40,611 bases of DNA from Bacteroidota bacterium (GTDB taxonomy: Bacteria > Bacteroidota > Bacteroidia > UBA7662 > JAIXUI01), in the NCBI GenBank assembly GCA_027484125.1, contig JAIXUI010000106.1:1-40611 (forward strand), read 5' to 3'. Shown here piece after piece: positions 32,780 through 40,611 of this stretch. A model generated the notes under the pieces. That model saw only the letters and a program-made list of their open reading frames with translations. It ran no database searches and had not been told where the DNA came from. Position 1 is the stretch's first letter; each line of letters begins with the position of its first letter. The position numbers and the translations under genes are program-made.

Positions 32780-33889
32780 ATGCGTGCTTTGACTCTTATC
32801 GTCCGAATCTTTGTAGGACTTCTCTTCATTGTTTCCGGTTTTGTAAAGATTAACGACCCACTCGGATTTGGTTTCAAACTCGAAGAATATTGGGAAGTAT
32901 TTGGAATGCCTTGGCTCGGCCCTTATTCTACCGCAATGGCCTGGTCCGTCTGTTTGGCAGAAATCGCGCTCGGTATCGCCTTGCTGACCGGATATTTAAA
33001 GAAAACTACCCTCTGGCTCTTGAGCCTGATGATCGTTTTCTTCACCTTCCTCACTTTTTACTCCGCTTGGTTCAACAAAGTTACCGACTGCGGCTGCTTT
33101 GGGGATGCGCTCAAGCTAACTCCTTGGCAGAGCTTCACCAAAGACGTCGTTTTATGCGTACTGATTGGCCTTTTATGGATGGGAGAACAACACCTCAAGC
33201 CCTGGGGCAAAAACCCCGGAAAGCCGGTCTGGTGGTTGAGTCTTTTCTTCGGACTCTACGGATGCTGGAGCTTGTACGACCTTCCTCTCATCGACTTCAC
33301 AGCCTATAAAAAAGGCAACAACATCCCGGAGTTGATGAAAATCCCTGAAGGAGCACCTTTGGATAGCTTCTCAACCATGTTGGTGTATGAGAAAAACGGA
33401 CAGGAGCAAGAATTCACCATGGACAACTACCCGGCTGAAGACAGCACCTGGAAATGGAAAGACACCCGCAATGTGTTAGTTCGCAAAGGGTATGTCCCTC
33501 CTATTCATGATTTTACCATCGATGATTTGGATGGAAATGCCTACACGGAAGATTTTTTAGTGGCAGAAAACGCTTTGATTGTAGTCTGCAGAAAATTGCA
33601 GCAAACTGACCTCGCACCATTGCAAGCTATGAATGCACTTTTGCCTTGGGCTGATAGCAAAGGCATCAAAATCGCGGTAGTCAGTGGTTCTGTAAAAGAG
33701 GAAGTGCTAGCGTTCAAAAAGAAGAACCAGCTACAACTTCCATTTTACGTGATGGATGGCACTACCATGAAAACCATGGTGAGGTCGAATCCAGGGCTAT
33801 TAATGTTACGCAAAGGCGTCATTGTAGGAAAATGGTCTGAAAACCGCTGGCCATCTCAAACCGACATTGAAGCCTTGATGCAGCCCTAA
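32780..33889 (+). CDS. DoxX/MauE-like membrane protein of the BT_3928 type
   Basis: A 369-residue inner-membrane protein. The N-terminal part has four hydrophobic helices typical of DoxX/MauE proteins (ALTLIVRIFVGLLFIVSGFVKINDPLGF, then AMAWSVCLAEIALGIALLTGY, LWLLSLMIVFFTFLTFYSAWF, DVVLCVLIGLLWM). The cysteine pair in TDCGCFGDALKLTPWQSF suggests a redox role. A fifth helix follows, then a soluble domain (about 210-369) with a thioredoxin-like outline but no CxxC. It may help cysteine redox chemistry of the envelope; this is inferred from the family. The ATG at 32780 sits 1 bp after the stop of the OmpA-like gene; aroK follows after 4 bp. Confidence 0.8.
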   Translation: MRALTLIVRIFVGLLFIVSGFVKINDPLGFGFKLEEYWEVFGMPWLGPYSTAMAWSVCLAEIALGIALLTGYLKKTTLWLLSLMIVFFTFLTFYSAWFNKVTDCGCFGDALKLTPWQSFTKDVVLCVLIGLLWMGEQHLKPWGKNPGKPVWWLSLFFGLYGCWSLYDLPLIDFTAYKKGNNIPELMKIPEGAPLDSFSTMLVYEKNGQEQEFTMDNYPAEDSTWKWKDTRNVLVRKGYVPPIHDFTIDDLDGNAYTEDFLVAENALIVVCRKLQQTDLAPLQAMNALLPWADSKGIKIAVVSGSVKEEVLAFKKKNQLQLPFYVMDGTTMKTMVRSNPGLLMLRKGVIVGKWSENRWPSQTDIEALMQP

Positions 33890-33893
33890 AACG

Positions 33894-34397
33894 ATGCCCC
33901 TTTTCCTGGTTGGAATGCCGGGCAGTGGTAAAACCACCGTGGCCGGTTTATTATCAAAAGCATTAGGCTGGCCTGTAAACGCTTCAGATTCCGCCATTGA
34001 AGCGCAGGAAGGTTTACCTATTCCTGAGATTTTCGCTACTTATGGTGAAGGTTATTTCAGGCAACAGGAAGCAGATTGGTTCTATCGACTTCCTCAATGG
34101 GGCAATTACATCGCGGATACGGGAGGAGGACTTCCTTGTCATCATCATTTGATGCTTGGCATCCGAACTATGGGGCCTTCCGTTTACCTCGAAGCCAGCC
34201 CTGCGGTTTTGTTACAAAGGCTCAACCAACGCGGCCACTGGCCCGCTTCGGTAGGAGAAGAGCGCTTACCTGAATTAGAAACTTTGCTTGAAACCAGGAA
34301 GCCCTTCTATCGCCTCGCCGACTTAGTCATTCCCTGCGACAACCTTACTCCGGAAGCCGTTGCCCACGAAATCATCCGTTACTTTGAGTTATCATGA
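33894..34397 (+). CDS. aroK: Shikimate kinase
   Basis: A 167-residue P-loop kinase that phosphorylates shikimate in aromatic amino acid and chorismate synthesis. Walker A is GMPGSGKTT (residues 7-15). The shikimate-binding DS-IE motif is present in ASDSAIEAQEG, though the first Asp of the usual DTD is replaced. GEGYFRQQE and DTGGGLP are conserved, and the LID Arg probably lies in NQRGHWPA. Length is normal. Its end overlaps the Sua5 gene by 4 bp (ATGA), a clear sign of translational coupling. Confidence 0.9.
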   Translation: MPLFLVGMPGSGKTTVAGLLSKALGWPVNASDSAIEAQEGLPIPEIFATYGEGYFRQQEADWFYRLPQWGNYIADTGGGLPCHHHLMLGIRTMGPSVYLEASPAVLLQRLNQRGHWPASVGEERLPELETLLETRKPFYRLADLVIPCDNLTPEAVAHEIIRYFELS

Positions 34398-35353
34398 ACA
34401 TCGGGCAGGACATTAACAAGGCCGCTACTTTGTTGGAAGGCGGCGGTTTGGTGGCAATTCCTACTGAAACCGTTTATGGACTCGCTGCCAATGCCTTGAA
34501 TGAAGACGCCGTTAGCGAAATCTTTCGGGTAAAAAACCGACCACAATTCGATCCACTAATTGTACATATTCCTCACTTTTCGGCTTTAGAACGCTACGCA
34601 GCGCTACCTCCGGAAAATGACCTCCGTCTCTTGACGCATTTCTGGCCTGGTCCGCTCACTTATCTTTCTCCTAAGAAATCCATTATTCCAGATTTGGTGA
34701 CCTCCGGCAGCCCGTTAGTGGCTATTAGAGTGCCGAAACAGCCCCTCACTTTGGCATTGCTACAACAGTTAGACTTTCCGCTTGCGGCACCGAGTGCTAA
34801 TCCCTTCGGCTATGTGAGTCCTACCACTGCTCAGCATGTGGCCAACCAACTAGGCGATCAGATTCCCTACATCCTCGACGGGGGCGCCGCTGAAGTTGGT
34901 ATTGAAAGTACCATTTTGGGAAGAGTCAATAATCGGTTGGTGGTGTATCGGCTAGGAGGAGTTAGTCTTGAAGAGATTGAGGACATCAGCCAAGAGAAAA
35001 TTGCGGAGGTAAGAAGATCAAGCAGTAAGCCAGATGCGCCGGGTATGCTAAGCCTGCATTATTCTCCTCATTGTAAACTTGCACTTCTTGATGCAAATCA
35101 GTCGATTGCTGATTTAACTATTGTACCTGATGTGTGGCTGGGATTTGGCGAAGTACCTCAAGAATTACCTTCTTCTACCCCTATATTTTGGCTATCTGCC
35201 TCAGGAGATGTGATGGAAGCCGCGAGAAATGTATTCAAAGTTTTACGCCAGCTCGACGAGCATAACATCAAGAGGGCTGCTGTACGCTTATTGCCGGAAA
35301 TCGGCTTGGGTAGAGCCGTCAACGACCGCCTTCTCAGGGCAGCCGCTCGCTAA
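34394..35353 (+). CDS. L-threonylcarbamoyladenylate synthase, Sua5 type
   Basis: A 319-residue enzyme that makes threonylcarbamoyl-AMP from threonine, bicarbonate and ATP for t6A37 modification of ANN-decoding tRNAs. The YrdC domain (about 1-200) has GGLVAIPTETVYGLAANA, the K-x-R motif in RVKNRPQFDPLIVHI, and S-x-N in APSANPFGY. Residues 212-319 form the Sua5 C-terminal domain (DAPGMLSLHYSPHCKLALL), which distinguishes it from short TsaC proteins. The 4-bp overlap with aroK and the terminator at 35518 mark it as the last gene of the run starting at porU. Confidence 0.93.
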   Translation: MNIGQDINKAATLLEGGGLVAIPTETVYGLAANALNEDAVSEIFRVKNRPQFDPLIVHIPHFSALERYAALPPENDLRLLTHFWPGPLTYLSPKKSIIPDLVTSGSPLVAIRVPKQPLTLALLQQLDFPLAAPSANPFGYVSPTTAQHVANQLGDQIPYILDGGAAEVGIESTILGRVNNRLVVYRLGGVSLEEIEDISQEKIAEVRRSSSKPDAPGMLSLHYSPHCKLALLDANQSIADLTIVPDVWLGFGEVPQELPSSTPIFWLSASGDVMEAARNVFKVLRQLDEHNIKRAAVRLLPEIGLGRAVNDRLLRAAAR

Positions 35354-35517
35354 TGGCTGACTTTTTTCAATTCTACCTACCCGTTTAATAAGCTATGTCA
35401 GTCGGAAGGAAGTAAGAATAAAAAACAGCTTACCGATTTTTTTATTTATGCTCACATTCCAGCCAACCATTCCATAGCAATAAGGCTTGATAGTTTCATC
35501 TAGCACGCTTTCAAACG

Positions 35518-35560
35518 CCAAAGCCCCCAGAAACAGGTTGGTCTGAGGGCTTTGGTGTTT
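35518..35560 (+). terminator. Terminator after the Sua5 gene
   Basis: A 9-bp stem CCAAAGCCC (35518-35526) and GGGCTTTGG (35547-35555) with a 20-base loop, followed by TGTTTTT. It lies 165 bp after the Sua5 stop. The 35354-35517 stretch before it shows no gene. The same stem could also act on the reverse strand for the cargo gene ending at 35592. Confidence 0.6.
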
Positions 35561-35578
35561 TTAGGACGAAGTCCTAAA
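35560..35578. repeat. Small perfect hairpin before the cargo gene end
   Basis: TTTAGGAC (35560-35567), loop GAA, GTCCTAAA (35571-35578). An 8-bp perfect stem adjacent to the terminator and 13 bp past the stop of the reverse-strand gene. It lacks a T-tract of its own and may help the neighbouring terminator in the reverse direction. Confidence 0.45.
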
Positions 35579-35591
35579 CCTTTAGTGCTTT

Positions 35592-36638
35592 CTAAGGAAG
35601 CATCAGTTTTAGCACTTGATAGCCGGAGCCGGCTTGGTTGATGCGAAGCAAATACACCCCTTTGAAACGGGAATCGAGGGTGATGGAACTGTTGCCTTTT
35701 TCCAAGGTGTAAGCCGCCACTTCCCTACCCTGCATATCGAGGAGTGTGGCTGGCTGATTTTGCTCCAAAGTAAAATGTACGCGGTGGGTTCCTGCTTCAT
35801 GCCAAAGTTTATTCTGCCAGTCAGCTTCTGAAACATTGACCGGCCAAAGTCGGGCAATATCTCGGTAGGTAACCCTGTTGGCCACAAAGTTGGCACCTTG
35901 TTGCGTGCCTTGAACTTCTAACAACGGAAGCTTCTGTCCATTGGTCAGCCAACGAATTTCCTGGCGATTATTCGGAAAGCCAAAGGAAAAGGGTACTGGT
36001 TGACTAATGGTTAAGCTGTCATTTGAAATGATAGAGCTCGTCACGCGAATGCAGGGATAAGTGCCATAAGGCGTGGTGATATTTCCCCAGCCATCCACCC
36101 TGTTGATCCGATAACCTTTACTTTTAAAAGTCCCAAGGGTAGGGATGTTGAGTGAAACAGCGAATGTGGTGCTGTCAAAATCGTTGTATGCGAGCGGGAA
36201 AGTGTATTGCTCATCGGGATCAGAGTAATCTGCTGCAAGAGGAATCCCATTGACTGAGACGCCTAAGCCTTCAGCCGTGAACTTTTGAGCCGTTCTTCGG
36301 TAAAAATTATAGACATTTTTGAAAGAAAACGCTCCAAAACCACCCAAAGAGTCTGCGATTTTATTGCCGTAAGTATTCAGGAAATAGAACCCGTATGGGG
36401 TGGAAAGGGAGCTCACATACCTCACCACTTCTTGAGAGCCGGCTTGAAGCGTACTAAAGTCCCAATTTGTGTTCGCACCGGTTTGGTTGAAGTTCAAACT
36501 GTTAGCCAGAGGCGTAGCCACACTAATCCGAATGGTATCATTAACAACCGGCATATCTGCCTGAGTAATGGTGATTTGCGCCTTTAACCCGGCAAGACTA
36601 ATCAGCATCATCCATCCTGCCGCGAACAATTTTTTCAT
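35592..36638 (-). CDS. Secreted protein with T9SS-type C-terminal sorting domain
   Basis: A 348-residue protein. Signal peptide MKKLFAAGWMMLISLAGLKA is followed by a beta-rich body (21-265) that I do not recognise, with NWDFSTLQAG, a conserved-looking segment RINRVDGWGNITTPYGTYPCIRV, and NDSLTISQPVPFSFGFPNNRQEIRWL. This pattern recurs in Bacteroidota secreted proteins of unknown function. Residues 275-348 resemble a short type A sorting domain: QPATLLDMQGREVAAYTLEKG, then SRFKGVYLLRINQAGSGYQVLKLMLP. It would be exported by the Sec and type IX systems and processed by PorU. It is isolated, with terminators downstream and a divergent protease gene upstream. Confidence 0.82.
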   Translation of the reverse strand: MKKLFAAGWMMLISLAGLKAQITITQADMPVVNDTIRISVATPLANSLNFNQTGANTNWDFSTLQAGSQEVVRYVSSLSTPYGFYFLNTYGNKIADSLGGFGAFSFKNVYNFYRRTAQKFTAEGLGVSVNGIPLAADYSDPDEQYTFPLAYNDFDSTTFAVSLNIPTLGTFKSKGYRINRVDGWGNITTPYGTYPCIRVTSSIISNDSLTISQPVPFSFGFPNNRQEIRWLTNGQKLPLLEVQGTQQGANFVANRVTYRDIARLWPVNVSEADWQNKLWHEAGTHRVHFTLEQNQPATLLDMQGREVAAYTLEKGNSSITLDSRFKGVYLLRINQAGSGYQVLKLMLP

Positions 36639-36712
36639 TTCCTTAACCTTATTGAATAGGGAAGATAAGCAATATCCCCCGCTAATAGTGCTATTTTCAG
36701 CCTGTAAACAAT

Positions 36713-38773
36713 ATGATAAAACGCCTCTTTACCTTATTGGCATTTTTGCCGATGGTTCTATCCTGTTCAGCCTCAGACAGCACCAAAGTTGCGGGAATAC
36801 TCGCACCGGAGGAGCATCACAGGCAGGTGGCCATGCTTACTGCCCAAATTCTGAAAAGTAATCATTATGCCAAACCTTCTTTCAATGACAGCTTATCCTC
36901 CCATGTATGGGCGGAATTTCTGAAAAATGTAGATTTCGCCAAGGCTTTCTTGCTGAAAGAAGACGTTGACAAGTTCGCGAAATACCGTTATGAACTGGAC
37001 GATATGCTTCAGCAAGGCGATAATCAAGCGGCTTTCGAACTTTACAATACTTATGTGAATCGCAGCCTTGATCGCATTCAGAAGGTTTACACTTTGTTGA
37101 AAGATTCATTCAATTACGACAGAATCGACTCTTTCCAAGTGAACAGAGAGAAAGCGCCTTGGTTCGCCAATATGAGTGAAGCCGATGCTTACTGGAAGCG
37201 GAGAATCATGTATGAATGCTTGACGTATCAAGTCAATGGTACAGACTGGAAATCTGCTTCAAGCAACATTGAAAAGCGCTATAAAAACTACGAGAAGCAG
37301 CTGCGTAAGATTAAAAGTCAAGACGTATTTGACGTTTGGATGAACTCTTTCACCGAAGTGGTAGATCCCCACACCGCCTACATGTCGCCACGCCGCAGCG
37401 AAGACTTCAACATCAACATGAGTCTTTCCTTAGAGGGCATTGGCGCAACCTTACAAACCGACAACGACTACACCGTCATTCGGGATTTGGTAAAAGGTGG
37501 CCCGGCAGAAAAAAGTAAGCAACTCAAAATAGGAGACCGCATTGTAGCCGTTGGACAAGGCGATGAGGGCGATTTCCTGGATGTGGTGGGTTGGCGAATT
37601 GATGATGTGATTCAGCACATCCGAGGAAAACGCAATACCATAGTAAGGCTAAGCATTTTGCCTGCTGATGAAACCAACGCCTCAAAAACCCGCGTGGTTA
37701 AACTTGTTCGTGATAAGATTAAATTAGAAGAGCAAGCGGCTAAAGGAGAAGTGCAGGAATACAAAAAAGGTCGAAAAACCTACAAGTTGGGCGTTATCAA
37801 ACTGCCGACCTTCTACCTTGACTTTGCCGGCATGAACCGCGGCGATAAAGACTACAAAAGCACTACTTCTGACGTTCGCAAATTGTTGGATGGATTCAAA
37901 AACCAAAAAGTTGATGCTGTAATTGTGGACTTGAGAAACAATGGCGGCGGTTCTTTGCTGGAAGCAGTTCAAATGACCGGCTTATTTATTGATAAAGGAC
38001 CGGTGGTTCAGGTAAGAAACACCGACGGAAGTACCTCAGTAGAAGCTGATCAAACCTCTGGAGCCAGCTGGACCGGACCATTAGCCGTGATGGTCAATCG
38101 ATTTAGTGCTTCAGCCAGCGAAATATTTGCAGCTGCCATCCAGGATTACCGTCGTGGTATTGTCATCGGTGAGAACACCTTCGGAAAAGGGACTGTTCAG
38201 AACCTGTTGAACATGGATCAGTTTGTGAGCAATGGAAAAGGCGGACAGCTTAAGCTCACCATCGCGAAATTCTACCGCATTGATGGGGGCAGCACCCAGC
38301 TCAAAGGCGTGAAACCCGATGTGGAAATTGCCGGCATGTTCGACGAAAGCATTTATGGTGAAGCCGCAAGCCCTTATGCCCTGAAGTGGGACAAAATCCA
38401 AGCAGCAGCTTATTCTACCACCAGAGATGTGGACGCTTCTATGGTTCAAGAACTTATAAAAGGTCAAAAAGAACGCGCTTCCAAAGATTTGGCATACGTA
38501 AACCTTCAAGAAGAAATTGACGAAAGCAGAGCCAACCGCAACAAAGCCTTCGTAACCCTCAATAAAGGACTGATGAAGGAAGAAAATGAAGCGGCGGAAG
38601 CAAGGAAAAAAGCACGTAAAGCCCGCATTGGCGAGGTTGAGCCTGCTGACAAGGAGAAAAAAGAGAAAAAAACTGATGAAGACGCTGAAGAAGTTCCTTT
38701 GTACGAAAAATCTGACCTTTACTTCAAAGCCAGCCGCGATATTGTGGTTGAACTACTACAGAAAAAATCTTAA
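36713..38773 (+). CDS. prc: Tail-specific (carboxy-terminal) protease, S41 family
   Basis: A 686-residue Prc/Tsp-type protease with lipobox VLS-C18, so probably a periplasmic lipoprotein. The N-terminal helical domain (about 25-220) has the Prc features SSHVWAEFLKNVDFAKAFLL and FTEVVDPHTAYMSPR. The PDZ domain (about 240-330) contains SLEGIGATLQ and GDRIVAVGQG. The S41 core has the catalytic dyad S467 (FSASASEIFAAAIQDY) and K492 (TFGKGTVQ), 25 residues apart as in E. coli Prc. A Lys/Glu-rich C-terminal region follows. It degrades or trims envelope proteins from the C-terminus. It starts 74 bp from the divergent cargo gene and is followed after 10 bp by ppa. Confidence 0.94.
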   Translation: MIKRLFTLLAFLPMVLSCSASDSTKVAGILAPEEHHRQVAMLTAQILKSNHYAKPSFNDSLSSHVWAEFLKNVDFAKAFLLKEDVDKFAKYRYELDDMLQQGDNQAAFELYNTYVNRSLDRIQKVYTLLKDSFNYDRIDSFQVNREKAPWFANMSEADAYWKRRIMYECLTYQVNGTDWKSASSNIEKRYKNYEKQLRKIKSQDVFDVWMNSFTEVVDPHTAYMSPRRSEDFNINMSLSLEGIGATLQTDNDYTVIRDLVKGGPAEKSKQLKIGDRIVAVGQGDEGDFLDVVGWRIDDVIQHIRGKRNTIVRLSILPADETNASKTRVVKLVRDKIKLEEQAAKGEVQEYKKGRKTYKLGVIKLPTFYLDFAGMNRGDKDYKSTTSDVRKLLDGFKNQKVDAVIVDLRNNGGGSLLEAVQMTGLFIDKGPVVQVRNTDGSTSVEADQTSGASWTGPLAVMVNRFSASASEIFAAAIQDYRRGIVIGENTFGKGTVQNLLNMDQFVSNGKGGQLKLTIAKFYRIDGGSTQLKGVKPDVEIAGMFDESIYGEAASPYALKWDKIQAAAYSTTRDVDASMVQELIKGQKERASKDLAYVNLQEEIDESRANRNKAFVTLNKGLMKEENEAAEARKKARKARIGEVEPADKEKKEKKTDEDAEEVPLYEKSDLYFKASRDIVVELLQKKS

Positions 38774-38783
38774 TTCATAATCG

Positions 38784-39461
38784 ATGTCACAGTCTGATCC
38801 TATCTGGCACCTTCTGGGCCTCCGTTACAAATCTCACCCTTGGCATGGTGTTTCTCCAGGTGATAACCTTCCGGAGGAAGTTACTTCTTTCATAGAAATT
38901 GTACCTTCTGACACCATCAAATACGAAATCGACAAAACCACCGGTTATCTGATGATTGACCGGCCTCAAAAATTCTCCAACATCATCCCAGCGTTGTATG
39001 GGTTTGTTCCAAAAACTTACTGCGCAGAATCGGTTGCTTCCTTTTGTATGGAGAAGACCGGCCTTTCGGACATTAAAGGCGATGGTGATCCGTTGGATAT
39101 CTGCGTACTCACCGAACGCATCGTGTCGCATGGCGATATATTGGTATCTGCTGTGCCTATTGGTGGCTTCCGAATGATTGACTCCGGCGAAGCTGACGAT
39201 AAAATTATTGCGGTGTTGAAAGGCGATTCTTTGTACGAGCAATACAAGGATGTGAGCGAGGTACCTTCGGCGGTGATTAAACGGTTAGAGCACTACTTCC
39301 TCACCTACAAGCAAAAACCGGGAGAGGCAGTGAAAAAGATTGAAATCACGCATACTTACGGCAGAGAAGAGGCCTATGAGGTAATCCGGAGGTCAATTGC
39401 TGACTACGACAAACGCTTCGGACATTTGGAGCAGTTGCTATCAGCGGCGTTACGTGGGTAA
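38784..39461 (+). CDS. ppa: Inorganic pyrophosphatase, family I
   Basis: A 225-residue soluble enzyme that hydrolyses pyrophosphate to drive biosynthesis. Conserved pieces are SFIEIVPSDTIKYEIDKTTGYLMIDRP, the metal-binding signature GDGDPLDICVL, then SAVPIGGFRMIDSGEADDKIIAVL and the closing Lys/Glu helices. It is longer than E. coli Ppa (about 175), with extra residues at both ends, as usual for this phylum. It starts 10 bp after prc and ends at a strong terminator 17 bp downstream. Confidence 0.95.
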   Translation: MSQSDPIWHLLGLRYKSHPWHGVSPGDNLPEEVTSFIEIVPSDTIKYEIDKTTGYLMIDRPQKFSNIIPALYGFVPKTYCAESVASFCMEKTGLSDIKGDGDPLDICVLTERIVSHGDILVSAVPIGGFRMIDSGEADDKIIAVLKGDSLYEQYKDVSEVPSAVIKRLEHYFLTYKQKPGEAVKKIEITHTYGREEAYEVIRRSIADYDKRFGHLEQLLSAALRG

Positions 39462-39478
39462 TAGTTCTCGTTGCATAC

Positions 39479-39512
39479 CAACAAAAAAGGGCCTTACGGC
39501 CCTTTTTTGTTG
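39479..39512. terminator. Strong terminator after ppa
   Basis: A 15-bp perfect stem CAACAAAAAAGGGCC (39479-39493) and GGCCCTTTTTTGTTG (39498-39512) with a TTAC loop. A-tract and T-tract are symmetrical, so it can act on both strands. Confidence 0.88.
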
Positions 39513-39740
39513 GGCGGAGCTGCTGATGAGCCACATGCGTGAGGGACCCGTGGGCGCGCTTGCGCGGTGTGGCAGGGCGGCCGGTAATGGTTAGTGATGA
39601 ATGACTAAAGATGAATGCCGAAAAGCTGGTGACGCCGCCCTGACGCACGGAACCCCAACGGCGGCCCGACCCCGGCCACGAAGCTGTTTTGTTGACTCGG
39701 AGTTGCGCCGTAGGGAATGCAAAGACTGGCCGGGGGCACG
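39513..39740. other. GC-rich, strongly self-complementary gene-free segment
   Basis: No credible gene. Composition is clearly richer in G and C than the flanking genes. Paired arms: CAGGGCGGC (39573-39581) with GCCGCCCTG (39634-39642); CCGTG (39548-39552) with CACGG (39646-39650) and GGG (39543-39545) with CCC (39653-39655) outside it; GCGC-GCTT-GCGC hairpin (39554-39565) inside it; and CCCCGGCCA (39670-39678) with TGGCCGGGG (39727-39735). Together they suggest a branched structure, as in a non-coding RNA or a non-autonomous repeat element. Terminators flank it on both sides (39479-39512 and 39750-39782). Confidence 0.5.
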
Positions 39741-39749
39741 CCCAAAAAA

Positions 39750-39782
39750 AAGGAAGCATCAACCTGAGGCTCATGCTTCCTT
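39750..39782. terminator. Terminator before the right-edge cargo gene
   Basis: A 10-bp stem AAGGAAGCAT (39750-39759) and ATGCTTCCTT (39773-39782) with a 13-base loop. A run of A precedes it and T-rich sequence follows, so it can end transcripts of the reverse-strand gene (stop near 39841) or of the GC-rich segment on the forward strand. Confidence 0.7.
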
Positions 39783-39840
39783 AATTGTTTTCAGAAAAAG
39801 GCTGTTTAACGGCGTAAATGGAAGGGAGAAATAGGCTTGT

Positions 39841-40611
39841 TTAAGGAACCACTACCAAACTTTGGCGGGTAAATGCCTGTCCTTGTTTTAGAATCACCTG
39901 ATAAATGCCGGGAGCCATTTCCGGGAGGCTGGTAATTCCGATGCCGGAATCTTCGTCCATGGCATAAAAGGTATTGGACCAAATCACCCTTCCCTGCATG
40001 TCCATAACGGAAGCTAAGAGCGGCGCTTGCGTTAATGTTCCTTTTTCAAAAGACATACTCACCGGCTGATGTGCTTTTACGGGGTTCGGATATAGTTTAA
40101 ATCCGCCTAAGGTGAGGCTGCTTACGCCCACTGTACTGCCCAAAACGAAGCAGTTGGTGTCGTTGGCGGCGTTGGAATCGGCAGGCATGTTGGCCCAAAC
40201 ACAGAAATTAGAACCGGAAGGCAGTCCGATGGGGCTAAGTGGCACATTGAAAGTGAAAAGCAAAGAGTCGCCCGGGTTAATGGGGTTTCCAGTATAAATC
40301 TGGGTGACCGGATTTCGAGCGCCGGCCCGGTAACCGATGGTAAAGCCGGAAGCTTGGGTATTGCCGAGGTTTTTCAGCCAAATGCTAACAGGCGTATTCC
40401 CTACGGGCATCACGCCAGCCTGAGGCGAAGTGACCAATGGTACGCTTAAATCGTTAACGGAAATTCGTTCTACATCCAATCCCATGAGGAAATCTTCCTG
40501 ATCTCTGGCTCGGTAATCGGCCCAAATTCCACCTAAGATTTCATAAGTACGACCTGAAATGGGCGAGGTAGTATCTCTCGCGAGGGTGATGTTGGCGCCT
40601 CGCATGTCCCA
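39841..40611 (-). CDS. Secreted protein with T9SS sorting domain, 5' part outside window
   Basis: An open frame of 256 residues that continues past the right edge; an ATG ending at 40605 is in frame, but the codons before it are also open, and no signal peptide is present, so the true start is probably outside. The visible part has a CARDB-like beta-sandwich (about 45-150, with SPQAGVMPVGNTPVSIWLKNLGN and NPGDSLLFTFNVPLSPIG) and then a type A sorting domain: GGFKLYPNPVKAHQPVSMSF, LLASVMDMQGRVIWSNTF, MAPGIYQVILKQGQAFTRQSLVVVP. This is the standard end of a T9SS-exported surface or extracellular protein. The function of its N-terminal domains is unknown. Confidence 0.85.
   Translation of the reverse strand, partial: WDMRGANITLARDTTSPISGRTYEILGGIWADYRARDQEDFLMGLDVERISVNDLSVPLVTSPQAGVMPVGNTPVSIWLKNLGNTQASGFTIGYRAGARNPVTQIYTGNPINPGDSLLFTFNVPLSPIGLPSGSNFCVWANMPADSNAANDTNCFVLGSTVGVSSLTLGGFKLYPNPVKAHQPVSMSFEKGTLTQAPLLASVMDMQGRVIWSNTFYAMDEDSGIGITSLPEMAPGIYQVILKQGQAFTRQSLVVVP

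Noticed and set aside
11817-39609. The 13-mer ATGAATGACTAAA occurs at 11817-11829 and at 39597-39609, both in gene-free DNA
   Set aside because: In 40 kb several such 13-mer matches are expected by chance, and the flanking bases do not match.
39346-39834. Open frames on both strands across the gene-free segment after ppa (39397-39594, 39601-39834, 39346-39774)
   Set aside because: They run through terminator stems, have Arg/Pro-rich low-complexity products typical of GC-rich non-coding DNA, and show no domain pattern.

Overview
The window looks like a chromosomal segment of a member of Bacteroidota that carries a type IX secretion system (T9SS). The evidence is a GldJ, PorP/SprF, PorU and PorV set, secreted proteins with T9SS-type C-terminal sorting domains, the long-tailed HU-like DNA-binding protein typical of the phylum, and promoters of the Bacteroidota form (TTG, 17-19 bp, TAnnTTTG). 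It cannot be placed below phylum level from the sequence alone. Gene density is high. There is no rRNA, CRISPR array, phage, IS element or integrase.

Layout. 1-404: the start of a secreted lectin-like protein running off the left edge. 531-5600: a serine beta-lactamase-fold hydrolase, a DnaQ-type exonuclease, an unusual membrane protein with a nuclease-like N-terminus, the tRNA methyltransferase MnmD (reverse strand) and the AAA+ ATPase RarA. 5625-8295: a tight run of acyl-CoA carboxylase beta subunit, Skp/OmpH-like chaperone and ferritin, followed by tRNA-Asp with its own promoter and terminator. 8508-11909 is the loosest and most accessory part: two divergent esterases, a small unknown protein, a broken ECF sigma factor, a GNAT acetyltransferase and about 395 bp without a gene. 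11910-20675: housekeeping genes (a long PurF-type amidotransferase, ApaG, RlmB, UvrB, a 2-aminomuconate deaminase-like RidA protein, tRNA-Phe, a VWA protein, an aldose-epimerase-like protein, MscL, an HU-like protein). 20852-23498: an amino-acid permease and a Xaa-Pro aminopeptidase.

23596-31297 is the T9SS block: porP-gldJ on the reverse strand, divergent from porU-porV on the forward strand. PorV and PorU belong to the attachment complex that removes sorting domains and anchors cargo on the outer membrane. GldJ is a lipoprotein linked to the gliding/secretion machinery, and PorP/SprF proteins are outer-membrane partners of that machinery. gldKLMN is not in the window. At least two proteins here (35592-36638 and 39841-40611) look like T9SS cargo, and the lectin-like protein at 1-404 may be a third. 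The forward run continues with ispF, an OmpA-like lipoprotein, a DoxX/BT_3928-like membrane protein, shikimate kinase and Sua5, then, past a reverse-strand cargo gene, an S41 tail-specific protease and inorganic pyrophosphatase.

No clearly new multi-gene system was found. The best leads are a GC-rich, highly self-complementary gene-free segment at 39513-39740, the nuclease-like membrane protein at 2613-3653, the decayed sigma factor at 10512-10775, a terminator written inside the coding sequence of mnmD, and a hairpin or promoter between porU and porV.
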